NCBI GenBank assembly: GCA_007644065.1
Contig: VJWN01000012.1
Span: 1,506,833 to 1,570,832, forward strand
From: Margaritispora aquatica
Taxonomy: Eukaryota > Ascomycota > Leotiomycetes > Helotiales > Discinellaceae
DNA length: 64,000 nucleotides
Reading direction: 5' to 3'
The position numbers and the translations under genes are program-made. A model generated the notes under the pieces. It was not told where the DNA came from. It saw only the letters and a list, made by a program, of their open reading frames with translations, and ran no database searches. Below are positions 36,140 to 47,440 of the stretch, piece after piece (positions within the stretch are counted from its first letter, which is position 1; the number at the start of each line of letters is the position of its first letter).

Positions 36140-36995
36140 GTCATGGTTTCCTCTCCAGTCAACCTAAGCACGCTTGTGACCTCCATTGGCCCGCTTTACG
36201 AGATCTGCCCACTTCCTTCAAATAGAGCCAACTGTTCAACCGTTCTTACAACTCTTATTACAATCTCTTACTTCACACTTCTCCCCTGTGGTTTTCGGAG
36301 CGTAACGATAACCTAATGCGATCAAAACATCACTTTCTCAACAATCTACAGCTATACACTTGCTACCGCCAATTCTTCGATCTAAAACAGGCTGGTACTG
36401 CGTCTTTTACACCGAGCATGACAACTCTTGTCCAGACGGTGAGTTCTTACTATCAAGCCCCGTAGCAAAGCCTGGCTGTGAACAGTTCGAGCGACATCAC
36501 TCTGAAGGTGTGCAGGGATGAGCTTGACGGAACTAGGAACCGCAATGAAGTCCAGAAAGTGTGGGTCATCCATACAGAGAATGTCTGTGTAACGAAGACC
36601 AGCACTCCATCAATAGTAACCACTTTGGAATCTGCTAGATACTCCCTTTCTTCGTCTTGCCAGCACTAACACACATCTTGTAGTCAGTAGTTCTTCTCCT
36701 GCGTCCTGCACAAAGTATAACATCACCAACAGGTCCATTTAAATTCTCTACTGAGATCGAATACTCATCCATGCCTCTCAATTATACAAGTCAAGATACA
36801 ACATCAATTATCACGCGTCGGGTTGTGATCACGACCACAGGCTCCACGATAACTGTGACTATAAAAGACATGTCTTTGATTGTATCAAGGATGAGAGCGG
36901 ATGAGAGCATCACCAAACTAGATGGTGATAGAACTACGACTATTCGATCGACTCTAAATTTGACGAGCACAGTTCTTGTGGATCCCTTCAATTAA
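36140..36995 (+). pseudogene. Broken Thr/Ser-rich secreted (cell-surface) protein gene
   Basis: On the plus strand the pieces ANCSTVLTTL, VTIT-stop-CDQNITFSTIYSYT, VSSYYQAP-stop-QSLAVN, SDITLKVCRDELDG, EVQKVWVIHTENV, IEYSSMPLNYTSQDTTS and RRVVITTTGSTITVT follow one another. They resemble the large Thr/Asn-rich secreted proteins common in Leotiomycetes. The first two pieces are separated by TAA, a second TAA follows TANSSI, and a TAG interrupts AP-QSLA where Trp is the natural residue. All three changes fit C-to-T transitions at CpA (CAA to TAA; TGG to TAG on the other strand), the pattern of repeat-induced point mutation. Later segments need frame changes or introns. I treat it as a pseudogene; expression would need several unlikely introns. 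Confidence 0.55.
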
Positions 36996-37313
36996 GCAGG
37001 ATATTTCGCTGCCGAGCGTCTTGATTTGGCATATAGTAGATGAAGCTTGCAGCGCTTAGCTTACTGCTCGGAATTTTTCATGTTTAAACATACAATTCTG
37101 CATGAAACCCTAAGTAAGTGATTTGTGAGTTTTGGTAGTCTGACACCTGCGACTGCTTGGAGTTTCACCTCTCCAAAGGGTGAAAAATCTAGTATTGAGA
37201 AAAGAGACGAGACCACAATGTAGCAAATCAAACACAAATTAGAAGCGTCAAGTAGTCCGTGAATGATCAACGAGATTCGTTGGCCATTCGTATAACCACA
37301 AATACAACAAGCA
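36996..37313. other. Convergent 3' spacer
   Basis: Nothing recognisable between the pseudogene and the amidotransferase stop. Confidence 0.5.
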
Positions 37314-38465
37314 TTATTCTTGTATCTTGACAACCTTTATTTCGCTTTGCGGGTCAATAAGTATTATATGATTCTTCTCGATCAAGGTCCAGTCCTGAAG
37401 TCTATACGTTGAAGGTTCACTAGCAACGATAATATGCTTTCCATGACCATCATTTGGGCGATGAGAATGAGGATTAAATCCTTTCATACTTCCTCCTGAC
37501 TTTGATGCTGACCCATGAGGCCCTTTGGCTCCATCAGGATGGTCAGGGAATTGACTATTAAGCGTGACTCCAGCTGTGGTAGAGTGATAGAGTGATGGTG
37601 GCTGCTCAGTAGGGTGATTCCTAAATCGACTGGCGACAAAAGATTGACCGTCTGTAATTGCGATGTTTAAATCGTTGAATTCGCCCCTTGTCCAAGTATC
37701 TCGAGCTGGATCGTAATAATCGTTGATATGGTCCTTTCCAGTGCTGATTGGAACTCCTCGGCCGTATAGTAGGCTTTCCATGCAGTTGGGATACCGTCCT
37801 CCCCTGTCTGTGCCGCTAATCCTTTGGAAGAAGGACCTACGCACAGAATGGTCATGAACAGAGCAGTCAAATATTCCGTGTCCGTACCGCTTTGTATATT
37901 TGCGTAGGCATCATGGCTCATTACCTCGCACATTCTTCGTTTGATACGTGAGAAGTTGGCAATATACCCATTGTGCATAATTGTACGGATGCCAAATACG
38001 AAAGGATGATTGTTGGTTGGAGTTATGGCTGTAGATGTTGCTGATCGAATATGTGCCATAAGTACCTTGCTTTTTGTGTAGGCGCATTTACTACGGAAGT
38101 TGGAGTCGTGCAAAGGCGGTTGGATAGATCTATATATGGCAGGTTGTAGAGGTGGACCGATCTTTAGGCCAGTGAACGTGGAGCGAGCAGATGTATACCA
38201 TGCCATCCCGAAGCCATCCTCATTGAAGAGACGATTCCGGGCTGTGATCTCAGCTTGGGTCGTAGGCTTAGCGTGGATTGCTGGAATACGAGAGAGGACA
38301 AGTGGTAGATAGTGGTCATGAACCTGTTTGCTGAGCGAATGTGCTGAAGCTAGTAGGATTGTAAGTTTATGATTGAAAATGTTTGAAGATATTAACTTAC
38401 TGACAAGCACATCCTCTAGAAGACATGGTTCTGTGGATGATATTATACGCGAACCACCGACACAT
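37314..38465 (-). CDS. DUG3: DUG3-type class II glutamine amidotransferase, with two apparent frameshifts
   Basis: The product is a class II (Ntn) glutamine amidotransferase of the DUG3 type, part of the cytosolic complex that degrades glutathione. The start MCRWFAY at 38465 supplies the nucleophile Cys2. One base later the expected ISSTEPCLLEDVLV is in another frame, so base 38444 (in TATAATATC on the minus strand) is extra. Exon 1 ends at 38401 (GTAAGT) and exon 2 starts at 38349, joining in the shifted frame to SAHSLSKQVHDHYLP. Conserved blocks RNRLFNEDGFGMAWY, LMAHIRSATSTAITPTNNHP, HNGYIANFSRIKR and GTDTEYLTALF follow. A second one-base excess falls in the run 37684-37687 (four C on plus), after which DLNIAITDG and EQPPSLYHST continue to the stop. 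No other stop interrupts the gene, so either it died very recently or the sequence has two indel errors. Confidence 0.8.
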
Positions 38466-39356
38466 GGTCAAATGGAAATGTGAGTGGAAGATCAAGAGGG
38501 CGATCAAAACGAGGAGGGGCGAAACAGAATACTCTGAATGGTGAAACGAATGTGGTAGGATGAAATCAATAATACCGGATTGAAGAGTTTGAGATAAATG
38601 CTCTGCTCTTTTATTCGCTTGTACCTGTAAGTTAGCAAAATAACATCCAAATCAAAAGTGTCAGCAGGTACCGCCTAGCCGTTGAATGTGGTTCTTCTGA
38701 CCCCAAAATATCAAGGAATAATTATAGTATTTGTACTACAGCGCTCAAAGGTAGAGTGATACCTGTTAGCTAGGAGGGTTGCGGCTTCATGCTCGATGAC
38801 GATGGATGAGCCTATCGTACAAAATAATTATATTTGGTAGGGGAGAGTTCCACCAACCCCGCATTTATAGTCTCCCCAAGGCCAAGGTATTCAGAAGCTT
38901 AATTTACTTGTCTTTTGCAGTCCTGATGGCCTACGACAGGCTAGTATTATTCTTGCCAATGCCATTCCGAGTTATCTAGGCTCTTACTAGAAAATCTAAT
39001 CACGCCAGTAAGATCATTACCTGCATGAAGGTGGTGGTTGATCGGCAGCATTTTTTGACTTGAACAATAGTCCTAATATCTGGGAAGTTTACCTTTACGC
39101 CTTGTTATAGCCCGTACCTATATTATACTCAAGCAGGCAAGCTGCGAACACTAACTACCTCAACCTCCTTCATAGAAAAATGATTACCCTGTAAGGAGAA
39201 AATGTTGACGCAGTAATCAGTAATTGGTAACGCATACCTAACTATTCTATATTTCTCGAGACAGAGTGTTGTCAAGAAAGCATATCGAACACCCATTCAT
39301 CCCGTGATTGATTCTTTCTTCCCGAGATCTCCATCAAAAGACATACATTTAACTTC
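38466..39356. other. Intergenic, no gene seen
   Basis: Nearly 900 bases with no supported frame. It holds the amidotransferase promoter and the 3' flank of the molybdopterin synthase gene. Confidence 0.5.
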
Positions 39357-40017
39357 TCACTGATTTAGATTAACAACTGGTTCATGTCCACAATCACCTG
39401 GTCGTCCAGGACGAAGTATTGGTCCGTGGGACCCTGGCGCAATTTTTTCCTCCATTTTCAGCTCTTCTTCATCCTGATTAGTTCTTTCGTCGTGATCTAT
39501 CCTTACCCCAATGGCTCCATCACGGTTAGCTCGCCACACACCACCCTCCTCCCCTCCAAATTCTTCCTTCTTCCAGACTTCGACCTTCTCTTTACACTCT
39601 TCCAACGCCTCTTCGCCCGCTCTCCAGGCAGCTTGACGATGCGGAGATGAGACAGCTATTAATATACTTTCTTCCCCAATTGGAACAATACCCAACCGAT
39701 GAATCATCGCGATCGATGTCAAGGCATGCTTTGCCTTGGTTGCTTTACATATTGAGAGCATTGTTTGAAGTGCCTTTGGCTCATATGAGGTATATTGAAG
39801 CTCTTTGACAGGCTTTCCAGCAAAGTTATCGCGAGTAGTCCCTGTGATTCATCAGCATTAGATTGTGCATTTGGAGAAGATCCATGACAAGTCTACCTGC
39901 GAACAACACGATTGCACCTGCTTTCGGGCTCCGGACTCGATTCATTGTAGAATTTGCATCCAAAACATCATGTGTCAAAGCCACATAGCAGTCGTTGTCT
40001 TGCAAATCCTTTGCCAT
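39357..40017 (-). CDS. Molybdopterin synthase large (catalytic) subunit, MoaE/MOCS2B
   Basis: Two exons, 40017..39897 and 39841..39357, phase 1, giving 201 aa. The joint lies inside GAIVLFAGTTRDNFAGKPVK, the MoaE signature. LQYTSYEPKALQTMLSI, IAMIHRLGIVPIGEESILIA and VSSPHRQAAWRAGEEALEEC follow, and the conserved Lys pair KVEVWKKEEF (about residues 135-145) forms the active site. The enzyme inserts two sulfurs into precursor Z to make molybdopterin for nitrate reductase, sulfite oxidase and related enzymes. The C-terminal 45 residues are less conserved and end with a Pro/Gly-rich tail. It is divergent from an RBM5-like gene across 417 bases. The partner small subunit (MoaD) is not in the window. 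Confidence 0.93.
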
Positions 40018-40434
40018 ATTATGGATGCGTTATTTAAGAGGTATACAAAACGGATTTGGATAAGGACTCGTCTTTCACAATTTGTGGATGTAATGATATG
40101 ATGCACGATCCTCTAGTGAGCGATTGAAGGAGAAGGATCAAAATAGCCTAAGTTTGAATAGACAAGAATATAGAGGTAGAATCTATCGTGGGCTTGAATC
40201 TTCCATTGTAAAGGTACTTGAAGCCATTCAATGAACCTGGAAAGCGAGATGTATCATGTGATCATTGTTACCCCACCACATGACTGCTGACATAACCTTT
40301 AAGGTACCCACCCTAGGTACTCGCCAGCCTTGCTTGGCCCTTTGTCGCATTTCACTGCTTCAAAGCAGATTCCGGATTGATTGCGACGTTTCGATCAATT
40401 ACCAGCTGTCCATTTCTTTTACTTTGTCAACAGC
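40018..40434. promoter_or_regulatory. Compact bidirectional promoter (MoaE / RBM5-like)
   Basis: Only 417 bases separate the two start codons, so both promoters and leaders share it. No particular element was recognised. Confidence 0.5.
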
Positions 40435-42967
40435 ATGGATCCAAATCGCTCTTTCCGACCTACATCTTCCATGAATTACAATACGAATGCCAACATGTAC
40501 GACGACCAACCTTATGAGGACGATCATCGACGTAGCTCGCCTTCGGGCCTAGGATATTATAATATGCGGCAGGGTAATCGATTGTTTTGGAGACGTTACC
40601 TGAGGTGAAATTCATGCTGATTCTGGATGTCTTAAAGATCACATAAGGAATGAGTCGTCCCATGGTCATGACGACCGGCGGCACTGGGATGGACGACACG
40701 ACGAGAGCAATTATGGTCGAGAAAGAGAGCGGCAGCGATCTAAATCACCAAGGCGAGAGAACAGAGGACAATACACCGATAGGGATAGAGTTGGTTATAC
40801 ATCTCCACGCAGAGATCGTAGTCGCAGTCCAATTGGAGGAGCCCCGAATAAAAATATCATCCTTGAAGGGCTACCTATAAACTGGACGCAGGAAGATGTT
40901 GGCCACCCCATTCCTACCTATCCTGGGAAATCTCTCCATTACCGCTGCGCCCACATTGACACCTAAGTGCAAATCTTAATCCATTGAACCTTGGCTAAGC
41001 ATGAGTTTGGCCGTATGGCCGCCTCTCGCATTTACAGATTTTGAACGAATTACAACATAATCTTAAAGTTGAAGGGATAGAGGAAATCCGATTAATCAAG
41101 GACAAGAGAACTGGTAAGAGCAATCGGTTGAATTTGTCATGTGGAATGAATCTAATTAATGTCTTATTTTAGGCCAATCGAGAAGATTCGCTTTTGCTCA
41201 GTTCTTCGATGTCAACAAAGCCATGCAATTTCTTGAAGTCTACTATCCGACACTCCTTGTACATGACTCTGCTGAGGATTCTACTGAGCCCTTCAAGGTT
41301 CGAATAGCCTACAGCCGCGAAACCCGCGAACGGGATGGGAAAGGGGAAGATGACTGGAAATGTGAAATTGTGAGAAGAAATCAATATGCTGATAATGATC
41401 CCTGCTAATGGGGTTTTCAGTGTACTGTCGTCAATTTTGCGCATCGGATTCTCTGCTTTAGATGCAATGCACCCAGAACACGTAATATATTTCTCACCTG
41501 CGATTGAGATAATACTGACGTATTTCAGGTGCAACAGCAAATGGTATCATTGTTGCCCAAATGTCATCCTTCTCTGGATTTGCAACTACTGGAGATAGTG
41601 ATGTCTCACCAGATGGTACGGCATCGCAATTTCTATTGCTGCGCGGATTAGAGCCAGGAGTCAACGAAGAGCTTCTTGCGAAGGGAGTAAGCAAGTTGTA
41701 CAAAGTGAAGGCCAGCTCGCCTCCAGGTGAAGTTCCGGCATTAAAAAAGACAAAAATCTCCTCGACTACCAACGATGCTAGTCTGGGCGCTAAAGACGGT
41801 TCATTGAGAAGGGTTTTGCTCGTTAGAGACCGAAAGTCAAATGACTCGTGGCGATATGGATTTGCTGAATTTAATACTGTGGAGGATGCACAAGCTGCAA
41901 TGGTTAAGTATAACGCATCCGACAAGTTTACGATTTCTTCGAAACCAGTAATGGTATCTTACATACACGCTGGTGTATTTGTTCCGGTTATCCATCCTCA
42001 ACAAGACGGGAACTCGAAGTTCATATTCAGCCCGTTATCAAATCCAGCTGTCAAGTTAGCATACTGGGATGAAGCTGCGTATGCATCAGAGCATGTTACC
42101 GCTGCAACAGTACAAAATGAGGCTGGCAACAAACAGTCTGAGCATGCCAGACTTGTTGCCGCTGCAGCAAGCGAAGGCATAGTAGGAAAAGATGGAGAGC
42201 CTAGAGCAAAGAAGCGCAAAACTGAAAAGGAGTCCAAAACCGTTGCTCCACATCTTCAATTCTGGACGAATAGGCATGCAGAACTTCGGGGTCAACTTCC
42301 TAAAGATGCTGTAATCGATGATAGTGCTCGATCACTTGGTGATTCGATTTCTAGCATTCAAAAAAGTAAAACAGTAGTGACTGCGGAGGAACCTCCTGCT
42401 AAGTCATTCGCGGATCTTGATCGCAAATGTTGTTTTCTGTGTTCACGTCAATTCAAGACTGACGCGGAGGTCAACAAGCACGAACGTATGAGCCAACTAC
42501 ACAGAGATAACATGAAGAACGAAGAGCTGGTAAACAAGGCTCTGGCTAAGCTCGACAAAGCCAATAACTCGTCCAGCGAGAGCTTGTACAGAGATCGAGC
42601 ACGGGAACGTCGGCAAGCTTTTAATCAACCAAAACAACCTGCTGCGCAGCATAATCGAGGAACCAAAGACTCAGGCGAAGGTGTTTCATTAAAATCAGAA
42701 GAGCCTTTGCTACCGGTACCTTCGAAAGGGGCTGCGTTGTTGGGGAAAATGGGCTGGAATGCTGGCGAGGGTCTGGGTGCACAGGGTACTGGACGTACAG
42801 AAATGATTAAAACTGAGCTATACAGTCAAGGCGTCGGACTGGGAGCCCAAGGAGGTAAAGTTGGAGATGCTGCTGAAGCAGCTTCAAGGCAAACAAAGGG
42901 TTCTTATGCAGATTTTGTCAGCAACGTCAAGGATAGAGCAAAGGAGAGGTTTGACAGCCTTAGTTGA
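40435..42967 (+). CDS. RBM5/RBM10-like splicing factor (RRM, RanBP2 zinc finger, RRM, G-patch)
   Basis: Six exons: 40435..40573, 40638..40897, 41038..41113, 41173..41369, 41421..41481 and 41529..42967, giving 723 aa; all phases match. An Arg/Ser-rich N-terminus is followed by RRM1 (NIILEGLPINWTQEDI; RRFAFAQFFDVNKAM, about residues 120-205). A RanBP2-type zinc finger is next (DWKCEICTVVN...RILCFRCNAPR, about 219-242, assembled over the exon 4/5 joint), then RRM2 (QFLLLRGLEPGVNEELL; about 265-365). A C2H2-like finger (CCFLCSRQFKTDAEVNKHER, about 543) and a G-patch (GAALLGKMGWNAGEGLGAQG, about 645) complete it. The order is that of RBM5/RBM10, nuclear proteins of early spliceosomal complexes. 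GTTGGC is used as the intron 2 donor, which is unusual. Confidence 0.9.
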
Positions 42968-43824
42968 GGTCAAGGAAGGGGATTTCGTGGATACAAAGTC
43001 ATGGCTTTACTTGATCATTAGCTTGGTTAAGCTTTCTGGCTGACTTTCCTTCTTCTACTCGTGCGATCCTTTGCTATCCTGAGCCCCCGTGTCAAGACCT
43101 TGGCATGATTTTCACCTTTCTTCTGTCACGCAATTTAATTTAATCGCTAGTGTCTGAAAGTTGCGTCCCTTGCTTCTCAGAATGAACTGGAGACTGCAAC
43201 CGAGTATTGAATTAGATTGCCTATCACAATTGGTTCTCATTTGGCTGCATACAGCAATCGTTTGCGCTTTGTTCGCAGATGTTTACTAAATTTCCCTCAC
43301 TAGTTTACTGTTATTTTCCCCCGGCAAACAATAACGTCTAGGTAAAATAGCTTGGCTTTCACGAATATCTTGAGGGCATCAAGGAGTACTGTGGATACAC
43401 TATTGTATTTATACAATACTCGAAAGGACGAGAAAGTTTATGGTTACAAAATTGGTTATGAGCAAACCGTCAAAAGAAAATTGCCCAGTGCTCTTCAATA
43501 ATTTGAAGAGTTGCTTGCTTTGAATTATCAAATTTGCTCTTCCTTGATCATTTTCTATTCTCATTCTCGCAGGTTGAACCATGGAATGTGGTGAAAAGTT
43601 GAAAGCTCGGATACTATACGATATCTACTCCGCAATGCCACTCGTGTCCAATCAGAGATCTATATTTGGTCAAGCGATAATCGTACTCGCTTGCCGGCCT
43701 CATGTCAAGCCGCAAAAGTCTCCGTGTCTGTGTATAAGGAACTGAACTCCCTGGAGCTGTCCAGTCAATGACATTTTTCTAATCAATTTTCTGACTTGCC
43801 TACATTCCAAAAAATTCTGCCAAT
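42968..43824. other. Intergenic, no gene seen
   Basis: About 860 bases between two plus-strand genes. It holds the promoter of the oxidoreductase. No supported frame. Confidence 0.5.
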
Positions 43825-45030
43825 ATGGTCTCAACAATGAAAGGTTGGCAATACACTGCCATCAAAGGCAAGATGGAAGACTCTATCGTGCTTACCGACA
43901 TTCACAAGCCAGTCAAGGCATCGCTTAAAAAGGGGCAAGTCATCGTCAAAGTCCTGTCAGCAGCGCTCAATCCTGTTGACTACAAGATGCCAGAGTCAAA
44001 AATGGCTCCACTTGTTGTTAAACCTCCTGCTGTCCCTGGTCACGATTTTTGCGGTGAAGTGGTTGATGTGTACCAATCCGAAACAACCTTCAAGCCAGGA
44101 GAGCTTGTCTTCGGTGCCTACTCGCGTACCACGAAATTTGGCACCACATCTCAATTCATCATCATTTCTACTTCTGAATGCGCACGCTTGCCAAATGGTA
44201 TCAGTGTGGATGACGCGGCTGCTGTAGGGACGGCGGGCATGACAGCGTTCAGGTATGTATATTTTTCCACTTGATCTTCTTGTCTTCTTCATGAAATTCT
44301 TGACACACTCTCTACGACTAGATGATTCCACACTATGTATGCATCATGCATAATGGTCCACTGACTCAAGATAGGTCTCTAATTCCTGCAAATGTGAAGC
44401 CTGGTACGAAGGTTTTCATAAACGGTGGCAGCGGGGGTGTGGGAACCTTTGCGATTCAAATTGCGAAGATTCTTGGAGCCGAGGTCACCACTACCTGCTC
44501 AACCAGTAATGTTGAGCTTTGTAAGAGCCTGGGAGCGGATAAGGTTATCGATTACAAGAAGCTGGATATCCTCTCAGAACTGGAGAAAGGTTGGTGATCC
44601 TTTGCTCCACTCTCCCACCCTATTTATGAACCTCTCAGCTAACGATTCGATAGGTGGCCAGGTCTTTGACTATACAATTGACAACGTAGGTGTGCCTTCG
44701 AATCTCTACGAATGCAGTCCTACTTTCCTGAAAGTCAAAGGCCAGTTTGCGCAGGTTGCAGTGACTGGAAGCATCGGTTCAATGGGTGTCCAGATTCGAA
44801 GGATGATGTTGCCATCTATGCTCGGTGGTGGATCAAGAACTTATCACTTTATACATACCGAAACTACAACGGAGAGCCTGACGAAGATTGGGCAATGGAT
44901 AAACGAGGGCAAGTTGAGGAGTGTGATTGATAGAACTTTCGAGTACGGTGATGTTCCACAGGCTATCGCATACCAGCGGGGTGGCAGGGTAAAAGGGAAG
45001 GTCGTCATCCACGTTAGTGAGAGGAAATGA
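43825..45030 (+). CDS. Zinc-type alcohol dehydrogenase-like / quinone oxidoreductase (MDR family)
   Basis: Three exons, 43825..44252, 44375..44589 and 44654..45030, giving 339 aa with matching phases. The N-terminal GroES-like half has LSAALNPVDYKM, PAVPGHDFCGEVVDV and AAAVGTAGMTAFR. The Rossmann half has KVFINGGSGGVGTFAIQIAK (NADPH-binding, about residues 156-175), the SLGADKVIDYKK segment and VFDYTIDNVG. The C-terminus RGGRVKGKVVIHV is the usual end of this group. The catalytic zinc ligands of true alcohol dehydrogenases are missing, so this is a zinc-free quinone/enone reductase or a tailoring enoyl reductase. It is cytosolic, with no signal peptide. No neighbouring biosynthetic genes give a pathway. 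A GTTGGT donor begins intron 2. Confidence 0.88.
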
Positions 45031-45565
45031 TAGGTAAACTATAATAGTTCTTTCACATACTTTAAACACTAATCTCGATCTCCTCGAGGCTTATTATAAG
45101 TTTTTTCAAGGCATGTTCGAACATCAATCATTTAGGAGTTTTCCTATGAGAGTAACATTCAAAATTTTCACTGAAATTAAACTATAATCTGCTCACTGCC
45201 AGCGTACAACATAACTAACGAATACTACAACCTAAAGACGCTAACATAAGTACATCTCTACTTCATGTTGAATTTGCCGATTTGTTTTTCACATACATTA
45301 AATTACTAGCCAATATTTCAGAAATTTCTCGTTACTCAGGACTTGGTTTTTGAGGTGTTAGGAAGCTTGCTCATGTGCGCCAACTTTCGCAACTAAGCAG
45401 TTACTAATTCGCTCCTCACAGGGCATGATGGCCTTGTTCCACGCCCTGAGATACTTTACAACATGAAATATCTTCTACATAAACTCTTGCGTTACCTTAA
45501 TTTTACTTCCTTGGGTTATTTTATAGGTATTTAAAGTCTATCTCTACTCAGTGACTTTTGACTTC
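45031..45565. other. Intergenic, AT-rich, no gene seen
   Basis: Convergent 3' region; no supported frame. Confidence 0.5.
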
Positions 45566-46840
45566 TCATTCCGTCAAAAATTTCCCTTGAGCTCTGTCAC
45601 CCTCGGCTGGTATCTGTTTCCCTGCACTATTTTCCCTTTCTCTCTCCATATTACTTCCATACACTTGCCTCGCTAGAACAATCTTCTTCTCGGTCGGCGA
45701 CAATGCTGACGTGCTTATCGATTCATACATACCCAGAAATGGATAAGCTAAAAGGCCAAACATGCCCGATCCTGGTCCAGCAATCAGGCCTATTGTACCT
45801 TTCGCAATATCATTTCCAAACCCAGCCCAGCCATCTTCTTTGGCGCCTTTGTAGGGCTTAGTGAACGCGCCAGATAGACCATCTATGAACCCATAGCCAA
45901 AGATTCTTTAGACCATGTCAGCTCCAACATCATATGTAGTCACAAAATTGAAGCTACCTTGCCACCCTACGGAAGCAGATTCGTTATAATATATAGAAAT
46001 ATCACCATTACGATCGTTATAAAAAATAACGGGGATTTTAAAGATATGTAACAGTACTTACCATTAGTTATAACGAAATTCGACTTTTATTATAGCCACT
46101 TTTCGGACTTCTTTATATACCTTCGTTATATTTTATAACGGTATTGCTATTAAAAACGACGAAAAAGCTATATCTTTAATCTATTATTTTTCCAAATCTA
46201 TCTAGTAGATCTACTACTAACCCACCTTTGGATCTGCTACGGACCTACCTTTGGATCTACTACCTATTAGGAGACGAAGGAAAGTGAGAATCGAAAGAGA
46301 ATGAGGAAGAAGAATAAAGGGAATAAAGTATTTGCGGTAAGAGGGTAGTAAAATATCCGGGCACGGTTTATTTTATATTATACGAAGGATCCGGATACGA
46401 TCTCTGTATATATGTCTATATATATATCTATATAACGAAGCCGTTATAAAGTATAGTGAGATGTGCTATAAAACTCGTAGTATAGTTGTCCTCACTATTA
46501 ATTATAACGAAGTGAAAATCCACTTACAAAACCTCATTATACTCGAAACCGAGTCACCATATATTATGACGAGATCGCCGTTGGTTATGGTAAGTTTGGT
46601 TATAATGTATGACCAACCTGCTTCCGTAGGGCCAATTGTCACACCACCGCTTCTCCAGTCCTTAACCTTGCCATGATTCCTAGTCTCCTCACCATAGGAT
46701 CTATGCATGTGATTTAGACCCTCTGTCAACGCCAGTGGAAAATCTACGAGCGTGGCCTTCGGTAGTACGCTAACCATCTTCCCAAAACCCTGACCGTTCG
46801 CCACATGCGAAGTGGCCTCCAGCCTCATCGCAGAATGCAT
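45566..46840 (-). pseudogene. C-terminal fragment of a GT28 / sterol-glucosyltransferase-like gene, split by a transposon
   Basis: Minus-strand reading from 46840 gives HSAMRLEATSHVANGQGFGK, ATLVDFPLALTEGLNHMH and KVKDWRSGGVTIG, then stops at the transposon (46631..45965). Beyond it come the donor AAG|GTAGCT, a short intron, and FGYGFIDGLSGAFTKPYKGA, GWAGFGNDIAKGTIGL and GSGMFGLLAYPFLGMYESIS to the stop at 45566. This order is the conserved tail of fungal UDP-glucose:sterol glucosyltransferase-like proteins (..SG..xAGKxFGYGxxDGxxG..KP..GA..G). Joining the exons leaves one extra base before FGYGF, so the frame is broken even without the transposon. The N-terminal membrane-binding and catalytic glucosyltransferase domains are absent upstream. 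It is therefore a dead fragment. Confidence 0.65.
45965..46631. mobile_element. Non-autonomous DNA transposon, copy 1 (667 bp)
   Basis: The left end is CCCTACGGAAGCAGATTCG and the right end, reversed, is CCCTACGGAAGCAGGTTGG, a terminal inverted repeat of about 17 bp. It is flanked by a CCA duplication (45962-45964 and 46632-46634). The interior is AT-rich with many TTATAACGAA-type motifs and no coding capacity. It is inserted in a gene fragment. Subterminal sequences match the copy at 60405-61305 in opposite orientation. Confidence 0.85.
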
Positions 46841-47256
46841 TTGTTGACTTGGCTATTTCTCCTTACCACTCGGCTTTTCCAGACCATGCAAGAACACGAA
46901 CCTCTGTTATTGGCCATACTTGGGTTTTATGGAACACTTCTGCATGCTGCAAAGGATGGATGGCAGATCAGGAATGCAGGAAGAACAACTGTAGATAATG
47001 TGATGAGGGAAAATCTATCTGAGTGGCAACAGTCATTGATGTGGGCTTGTGTGAAAATAGATAAAGACATAATACAGGTTGCATAATCATTCCAATCCCC
47101 GTGTTTTATGAGCTCGTGTAACAAATTGAAGCAGGGTTAACATACAATGAATCTAGGAAGTTGAAATGAAGAGGCTTGGGGCCTTTTGAAACAAATTTCA
47201 TTGTAAGATAGAGATATCAAAGCAAGTAACCTGCCTAGATTTTATATATGGATAAT
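46841..47256. other. Intergenic, no gene seen
   Basis: No sequence matching the missing upstream half of the glycosyltransferase was found here; the open frame at 46805-47086 has no domain. Confidence 0.45.
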
Positions 47257-47440
47257 TAATCCAATTTGATCTTAACACTTGCTTGAAAATCCCTTGAGCT
47301 AAATCCCAAGTCTATTGACACCTCACCGGAAGGAATTTGCCAGTCCCAGGCTGTTGTATCCCAGAAATTCAAATCCCGTCCAGTGAGCTTGAGTTCGAGT
47401 ATCTCCGCCTCCCCTACATGAAGATTCACTTCAATATAAA
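47257..47440 (-). pseudogene. GH3 beta-glucosidase C-terminal remnant
   Basis: Minus-strand translation gives VNLHVGEAEILELKLTGRDL, then NFWDTTAWDWQIPSGEVSID and LGFSSRDFQASVKIKLD followed by a stop. This is the closing strand set of the fibronectin-III-like domain at the end of family GH3 glycosidases (pattern L-T-x-R-D-L-x-x-W-D...W-x-x-P-S-G...G-x-S-S-R-D). The reading stays open for about 30 more codons upstream but no GH3 catalytic motif appears, so only the last 60 or so residues are recognisable. It probably marks an old deletion. Confidence 0.55.

Noticed and set aside
38401..38465. Intron to explain the DUG3 frameshift after residue 7
   Set aside because: There is no room for an intron between the two frames; they are offset by one base.
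45967..46629. Transposon borders at TA (Tc1/mariner-type) instead of CCC...GGG
   Set aside because: With TA borders the host reading frame at copy 2 meets a stop at once, and CCC/GGG are shared by the copies, so the longer ends with 3-bp duplications fit better.
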